Positions 58,542 through 64,000 of a stretch of DNA of 64,000 nt are shown piece by piece. The stretch's first letter is position 1. Each line of letters begins with the position of its first letter. A program made the translations under genes and the position numbers. Under the pieces are notes generated by a model. That model had not been told where the DNA came from and did not search any database. It saw nothing but the letters and a program-made list of their open reading frames with translations. The DNA comes from Luidia sarsii (lineage: Eukaryota; Echinodermata; Asteroidea; Paxillosida; Luidiidae): contig OX465104.1 in assembly GCA_949987565.1 (NCBI GenBank), positions 448,501 to 512,500 on the forward strand, in the 5' to 3' direction.

Positions 58542-58692
58542 CCTCTGTACCCATGACCTTTGACCCCTCCATGGTTCTGTCATTTCCATCTGTCTCAAAT
58601 CCTCAATTGGATCCTAAATTGATCAGACTTCGCATAGTTCAACTCCTGGGTACCATCATTTCGAAACGAGAGATGCCTCTGAATCTTCTAGA

Positions 58693-58698
58693 AATAAA
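58693..58698 (+). terminator. Candidate early polyadenylation signal AATAAA
   Basis: AATAAA lies about 150 nt after the stop codon. A TG-rich stretch (GATTTGTGAGG) follows about 25 nt later. A second AATAAA is at 58871-58876. Use of either would give a short 3' UTR. Confidence 0.35.
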
Positions 58699-58747
58699 CC
58701 AACGGGGAATCTTATTGAAATGATTTGTGAGGATAGCCGAGATAAAT

Positions 58748-58794
58748 TGAGTGGACCGGGACTTGAACCCGGCACCTCTAGTTTTAATGTACCA
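58748..58794 (-). mobile_element. SINE-1 3' half in the 3' UTR
   Basis: On the minus strand it reads CTGGTACATTAAAACTAGAG, then GTGCCGGGTTCAAGTCCCGG, then TCCACTCAA. The B box GGTTCAAGTCC is perfect and the T stem CCGGG/CCCGG pairs fully. The 5' half is missing. Confidence 0.75.
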
Positions 58795-58912
58795 GGGGAC
58801 TGGTATGCATAATTAGAAGTTTCTGGGTTAAGTCTACTTCCCTTCAAATTTGTTCTCTGCTATTTTCACAAATAAATTTCCAGAAGATTGGGGAGGATAA
58901 TTACCGTTAGGT

Positions 58913-58985
58913 TTGCAGTGACACCATGTAAATTCTCTTTTGTGAGTAAGTGTGGTTCTGAAAAGAACCGGAGGAACAGGATTGA
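58913..58985 (+). mobile_element. Hairpin family A, half copy
   Basis: GGTTTGCAGTGACACCATGT is followed by AAATTCTCTTTTGTGAG, then GTGGTTCTGAAAAGAACCGG. It matches the left arm of 27781-28033. Confidence 0.75.
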
Positions 58986-59954
58986 GGAGATAGTAACACT
59001 GTACTCAATGGCAACGATCTGATCCTTCAAAGAAGTTGAATTTTGCAGACTATTTTGTTTCAGTTTCTAGCATATTATAAGTACATGGGGAAGTGCTTTT
59101 CATCAGTTATGAAATGCAGAATTTAAGAAGTGCACATTGTTTTCATCTTCATGTTTGTGCCAGTTGGTCCAAACAGTATGCATTCTTTTTTGCACTCTTT
59201 TTGGCTTTTTCTTGAGACTCTGTTCAGGTATGAAACCTCTATGCTTTGACAATGCTGACAGAGTTGCTCCATCATTCCACTCGATGCGTAAATAGATTTG
59301 GAAATGAACGCAGAAGCAAGGTCTCTTTATTTTGTATGTATCCAAAAAAAGAAGAGAACAATTGTAGCTGTCAAGTAAATATATACAGTGTATATAAATA
59401 ACAAAAAACAGAAAACTATTATGGAAATATTGTCAACCTCTACTGTAAATAGTGTGTATGATAGTGGGGATAATTCCTATCATGATTATTTGGGAATTTT
59501 AGTTTTTTGGGGGTTTTTTCCGGAGATTTCTTGAAAGTGATTTATTGTCACCATACCTAGAGAGTATTCCGAAGCTTCCACCTGAAATTGTATTCTGCTT
59601 AAGCCTTGACCAAAAACAAAATGAAGTACTTGAGGAAGAAACTGTGAAAAAATAATTCCATGTGATGTCTGTCAGTGGTTTAGGGGTTTGCGTTAATATT
59701 TGACTTCTGTGGAGAAAGATGATTCAGAAAGACATCAATTCGATGTATACATTTTATTATTAGCCGATCTAAGTGGTTAGATGGAATTCCTTGACTTTCA
59801 AAATCCCATTTGTAGATATTGTATAAACAGAGGTATTTAAGTGATTTGTGATGGTAGAGGGCGCTCTTCGGATTTAGTAGATGTAACTGCAGGGTGGCGG
59901 CCATTTTTTTGCGCTCATCACCCATGTGTTGCTGCTCAATACCGTAGGCCGTGA

Positions 59955-60079
59955 TTCCAAAGGCTACAGCTATGGCTTCAAGTAATGCACACTCCTATGG
60001 AAAGCTGCTGGCCTATGAGCTGATTACCCATAAACTCGTGCATTAGTTGCAGCCATTACCATAGCCGTTTAGAGGCGAG
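59955..60079. mobile_element. Hairpin family C copy
   Basis: GGCTACAGCTATGGCTTCAA and GTAATGCACACTCCTATGG pair with CCATAAACTCGTGCATTAGT and TGCAGCCATTACCATAGCC across a short middle. Related sequences are at 54205-54345, 54365-54545 and 55353-55432. Confidence 0.75.
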
Positions 60080-60284
60080 GCATTAGAGGAGCTGTTTTGG
60101 GTGCAAATAGTGACTTTCATTGAGCGAGGCCAAGAAAATTGTCAGTGTTTATGTGACCAAACTTAAGAAACAGCAAAATAAGAGAGAAAAAAGGAGTAAT
60201 TCTTCTTCCCAGTGTTACCCATTTCTCCCCAAAAAATATATACATATATATAAATAATAATGGTGTAAGATGTGACATTTTGTT

Positions 60285-60375
60285 GCTAGGGAAACCATTG
60301 TAGGGAAACTGTTGCTTGGGAAACTGTTGCTTGGGAAACTGTTGCTTGGGAAACCATCGCTAGGGAAAGGGTTGC
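60285..60375 (+). repeat. 15-bp tandem repeat, about 6 copies
   Basis: The unit GGGAAACTGTTGCTT varies slightly (GGGAAACCATCGCTA). Confidence 0.9.
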
Positions 60376-60917
60376 TTCCAAGGTTAGGTCACCTTCCCTG
60401 TAGCCTTATTGCTGGTTTAGGTGAAGTTAGAAAGTACATGTAGTGTACATACAGTTTGACTTTGCATGAGCAAACCAATGGCAAGCATATAGAAAGCCTG
60501 ACATTTTGATCTTAGCAGGACTTTTTCTCAAAAAGAAAACAAATCTAACTTTTCAAACTTGTATCCTCTGCCAGTAAAAAAGCTAGCTAAAATGCCAGAA
60601 GTTAGCTTTTTGCTTGAAATCTAAAGGTTTTTCAAAACAAAATGTCTTTGGGTAATTGGTTTGTCCAGGTGATTTAAAGAAGTTGTTCAATGAGTCCAAA
60701 ACTTACATTCTTTCTTATGTTCTTTCTTTTGTATCGGTTTGATTTTTCAGTGGTTTGATCAGTTTAGAAAGCTGCAACCACATTGTGCAATCACTGAAGT
60801 ACTTTTGCAGAGTTTACAGATAATGGGTTTTTTTGGCATGTGAATGAAAATGGGATGTGATCTCTGGAGATATATGGCAGGTAATGGTTAACTGTATTTG
60901 GATGGCACCACCCAGCA

Positions 60918-61440
60918 ACTAGTCATTCAACTAGTCAGGCAACTAGTCAGTCAACTAGTCAGTCCAACTAGTCAGTCAACTAGTTAGTCAACAAGTCAGT
61001 CCAACTAGTCAGTCAACTAGTCAGGCAACTAGTCAGGCAACTACCTGGTAGTCAGTCATCTAGTAAGTCAACTAGTCAGTCCAACTAGTTAGTCTACTAG
61101 TCAGTCCAACTAGTTAGTCAACTAGTCAGTCCAACTAGTCAGTCCACTAGTCAGTCAACTAGTCAGTCAACTAGTCAGTCAACTAGTCAGGCAACTACCT
61201 GGTAGTCAGTCATCTAGTCAGTCAACTAGTTAGTCAACTAGTCAGTCCAACTAGTAAGTCAACTAGTAAGTGAACTAGTAAGTCAACTTGTCAGTCCAAC
61301 TAGTCAGTCAACTAGTCAGTCAACTAGTTAGTCAACTAGTCAGTCAACTAGTCAGTAATCTAGTAAGTCAACTAGTCAGTCATCTAGTAAGTCAACTAGT
61401 CAGTCAACTAGTCAGTCAACTATTCGGTCAGCTAGTCAAC
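60918..61440 (+). repeat. ACTAGTCAGTCA tandem array
   Basis: The unit is about 12 bp (CAACTAGTCAGT, with occasional 13-bp CCAACTAGTCAGT). A longer motif containing CAACTACCTGGTAGTCAGTC occurs twice (about 61020 and 61190). ACTAGT is palindromic, so the array can form many small stems. Confidence 0.93.
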
Positions 61441-61461
61441 TGGGAAGGCTGTCTACCAAGG

Positions 61462-61535
61462 TGCTGGAAAGCTCAGATGGTTTGAGCGCTGGTACATTAA
61501 GCCAGAGGTCTGGGGTTTAAGTCCAACTCTAGTCA
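61462..61535 (+). mobile_element. SINE-1 copy (tRNA-like)
   Basis: The stretch reads GTGCTGGAAAGCTCAGATGG, then TTTGAGCGCTGGTACATTAA, then GCCAGAGGTCTGGGGTTTAA, and ends GTCCAACTCTAGTC. The D and anticodon arms are intact. It starts about 20 bp after the ACTAGT array. Confidence 0.75.
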
Positions 61536-62091
61536 AATTTACTTTGCTGTTTGTTTGGGGTTTTTTTTCAACAAAAGGAAACTGCCTTAGTATAAGGTTT
61601 TTCATTTGAGTAGCACTTTTCAGTTCATCTTTGCTATTCCCAATGTTTCCAATGTGAGTTCTTTGAAAAACAAAAAAAACCAGTAGTCTTTTTTTTAGAT
61701 ATGTTGAGTGCAACTTTTTTATTCACACAGAATAGTTGTAGCACTGTTCCTGCACCTTAACCTTGTTGTCATCTTAAGTTTGATCAAATGATTGTGTTCT
61801 GTATTTATTGCTGCTCTGTTACCTTGTTGGTCTTTTTCAGTCGGCGTTACTTCAATTCTGAAGAGAACTTGAGCTGTACTTAAGAAAATTCCTCGTATTC
61901 TTTGACTAAACTGACTGATGTGCAATGATTTAAAAAGAATTCATATTTTTATGTATAATTTATTTGCTGTCAACACTGCTCATCAGTGGAGTTGTGTACT
62001 TGATTTGTATTATTGGGACCCCCTGGTTCTCATTTGGCTGCCAGGAATTGTTGAGGTTTTTAAAGGTATCCAGGAAAAGTTTGGCCGGTGA

Positions 62092-62097
62092 AATAAA
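62092..62097 (+). terminator. Candidate distal polyadenylation signal AATAAA
   Basis: AATAAA is followed about 28 nt later by a GT-rich element (TGATGTGTTCG). This is the best-formed signal and downstream-element pair after the stop codon. It would give a 3' UTR of about 3.6 kb. Confidence 0.45.
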
Positions 62098-62261
62098 TCG
62101 TTTAACTTTTCATCTCGAACTCTGATGTGTTCGCATCAGTTATCGCAGCACATGTAACATACTTTTTGTTTAAGATTTGGCTTCAAAACTAATTACTTGT
62201 TAGTTAATTGTTAGTTAATTGGCACTTCGAATTCGCCGGTTTCCGTTTACATGTAAGTGGA

Positions 62262-62372
62262 AGGATTGCGGTGACACCATGTAAGATTTTTCTTTTGAGA
62301 TGGAATATAGCTCTGAGAAGAGCCAGTAACTCAACGTGTCGGGCAGTGTGTACTCTGCTCGTTGCCAGGCTT
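62262..62372 (+). mobile_element. Hairpin family A, half copy
   Basis: GGATTGCGGTGACACCATGT is followed by GAGATGGAATATAGCTCTGA, GAAGAGCCAGTAACTCAACG and GTGTACTCTGCTCGTTGCCA, the full order of the family A left arm. Confidence 0.78.
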
Positions 62373-63510
62373 TTCATTAGCTACAGCCAGGGATCAGCAT
62401 CCAGTTTCTTAGAGCCGCGTAAGCTTGAATATCTGCTCAGCATAAAAACTCCCTCGTGTATACAAACCACATTGCGATGCGATGGCAACGGTACTTGATT
62501 TGTATTCCTCTATTCTTTGCTTAGCAGGAAACAAAATAGAAGCATTGGTTGGCAAGGTGATCCTATGAATCATGACTTGTAGTGCTTGAGTGACTCTATG
62601 AAATTAGTCCCTGGACCAGGACTGTTTGTATTCCAATAATGACTGCTTCACAAAACAAGTGGAACTTTGGCTGGCGACAAGGGCCCAATTTCACAGAGCT
62701 GCCCAAGCAAGTATATCTGCTAAGCATGAAACCCTACGCAGGGAAAATAAATTCCAACCGTATTCAACAAGATGCTTTCTGCATTTGACTTGTATTCAAT
62801 TATCAGGTGCTGAATGTAGAATGCAATTGGATCTCTTTGCCAGTCAACCTGGTTTGATCTATGGTTTCATTAAGCAAGTCTTCTCATGCTTTCAGCAAGA
62901 TTTTGAGCTTTTGTGGCCCTATGAACCTGGCTCCTGATTTGATTGAGCAAAGGTGTTCGTGCTGAAAGCAAATTTTGATGGTTCAAGTGACTCTATGAAT
63001 CTGGGGCCTTGTTGGGGAAACTCAGTGCCTCATTGGTGAAGGGAGAGAAGTGGGAATGGAACCGCGGACATAGTAGTGGAATAGAAGCGGGTAGTAGGAC
63101 ACGGTGCCAAATAGAAGATGATGAAAAATAACTGTCCATTGTTCTTGTTTGAATGTTTGTTTGAAGTGATTGTTCAGGGGTGTTACTTGGTTAAAGTAAA
63201 GAAACTGTGCAGTCATTCACTCCAGCCTTTGGGTTTTACTTTGTATATAAATCTGTATTCCGATCCAGAAGGGGTGCTCACTTACAGAGAGATAGTTTCA
63301 GGATTGATCTACTGCGTCAAAAAGTACAAAATGTCCATGGTGTGCTTTTGATATACTGCTGTCTGCCATGCAATATAGGTAGCATGCAGGTCGTGTCCTT
63401 TATTTGACACTAATCCTCAAACAAATTAGATTTCTAGAGTAGGACCATTTCTGTTAAACATTCCACACAAAAACAAAATGAATCATGTGTACAGTTCGTA
63501 CACTCCACTT

Positions 63511-63866
63511 CAAGTTGAGCTCCGCCTCATTCAATGCTATGGCATGCCCCCCTCCTCCAGTCCACCCACAGCTGGCCTATCCAAGTTGAGCTCGGCCTCA
63601 TTCAATGCTATGGCATGCCCCCCCCTCCTCCAGTCCACCCACAGCTGGCCTATCCAAGTTGAGCTCAGCCTCATTCAATGCTATGGCATGCCCCCCTCCT
63701 CCAGTCCACCCACAGCTGGCCTATCCAAGTTGAACTCAGCCTCATTCAATGCTATGGCATGCCCCCCTCCTCCAGTCCACCCACAGCTGGCCTATCCAAG
63801 TTGAGCTCAGCCTCATTCAATGCTATGGCATGCCCCCTCCTCCAGTCCACCCACAGCTGGCCTATA
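63511..63866 (+). repeat. 71-73 bp tandem repeat, 5 copies
   Basis: Units start at 63511, 63582, 63655, 63726 and 63797. Each reads CAAGTTGAGCTCGGCCTCAT, then TCAATGCTATGGCATGCCCC, then CTCCTCCAGTCCACCCACAG and CTGGCCTATC. Length changes come from the C-run. A lone copy lies at 47578-47650. Confidence 0.95.
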
Positions 63867-64000
63867 TAGCCTGTCATTCAAGGGTGGCGCCAAATGTCAC
63901 ATAGCCACATGAACAATACACATTCCCAATTGGTGTTATGTCTATGAATAAGCTCAAGCTTTTCTCCACAGTGAACAGGTGGTAGGAAAAGGTTGACTAA

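Larger units (their letters stand above)
58542..62115 (+). other. Probable 3' UTR of the SGSM3 gene, with repeat insertions
   Basis: No gene or splice-supported exon follows the stop before about 62.1 kb. The stretch is AT-rich. It includes a SINE-1 half (58748-58794), a family A half (58913-58985), a family C copy (59955-60079), a 15-bp repeat (60285-60375), a family B fragment (60497-60535), an ACTAGTCAGTCA array (60918-61440) and another SINE-1 (61462-61535). The 3' end is not certain: AATAAA occurs at 58693, 58871 and 62092. Only RNA evidence can say which are used. Confidence 0.45.
62116..64000. other. Downstream intergenic DNA
   Basis: It holds a family A copy (62262-62372), a segment with MITE-like words such as GGGCCCAATTTCACAGAGCT and TATCTGCTAAGCATGAAA (about 62385-63015), and a tandem array (63511-63866). 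I saw nothing in 63016-63510, and no gene to the window end. Confidence 0.75.

Noticed and set aside
62626..62937. 103-codon + strand frame downstream of the gene
   Set aside because: It overlaps MITE-like sequence (CCCAATTTCACAGAGCTG), matches no family I know and lacks splice or promoter signals.

Overview
This window is eukaryotic nuclear DNA, almost certainly from a marine invertebrate. The likely source is a deuterostome, and an echinoderm is my best guess. That placement is inference: it rests on the repeat style (GTACAT-type palindromic repeats, many hairpin MITEs, tRNA-derived SINEs) and on strong protein similarity to vertebrate SGSM3. Amphioxus, hemichordates and other marine invertebrates are not excluded.

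One protein-coding gene fills most of the window on the + strand. It is an SGSM3 orthologue (small G protein signaling modulator 3; also RUTBC3, CIP85). I assembled 21 coding exons between 1943 and 58541. All 20 introns are GT-AG, all phases agree, and the coding length is 2388 nt (795 residues plus stop). The protein has a conserved N-terminal block, a TBC Rab-GAP domain (about 157-350) with both catalytic fingers (R208 in IxxDxxR, Q245 in YxQ), a helical linker, an SH3 domain (about 529-580) and a RUN domain (about 600-770). The last residues are a conserved tail ending F-S-W-D-L.

Layout: 1-335 is a broken LINE end; 336-1942 is upstream DNA with hairpin elements and the probable promoter and 5' UTR; 1943-2006 is coding exon 1. 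Intron 1 (16 kb) is packed with GTACAT repeats. Exons 2-4 lie at 18.2-20.9 kb. Intron 4 (8 kb) ends in a (CTCCCT)n tract that runs straight into the acceptor of exon 5. Exons 5-11 lie at 29.0-37.5 kb and encode the TBC domain. Intron 11 (14.4 kb) is repeat-rich. Exons 12-21 lie at 51.8-58.5 kb and encode the linker, SH3 and RUN. The 3' UTR probably extends to about 62.1 kb. The remainder is repeats, including a 71-bp tandem array.

The other features are repeats. Names used below: family A, hairpins with termini like GCGGTGACACCATG; family B, hairpins with a core like CGATCCTAGCAGGACC; family C, hairpins with GGCTATGGCT-like ends; family D, elements ending GATTTCACAAAG; SINE-1, a tRNA-like head GGCTGGATAGCTCAGATGG; SINE-2, a GGTTCGAATCCC box followed by GCATCGGGCAAAGCACTGA. 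No second gene, true tRNA, rRNA or CRISPR array was found.

The most interesting structure is around exon 5. This exon starts the TBC domain and is frame-neutral. A 450-nt homopyrimidine tract lies immediately upstream and a 1.6-kb homopurine array lies downstream on the same strand.
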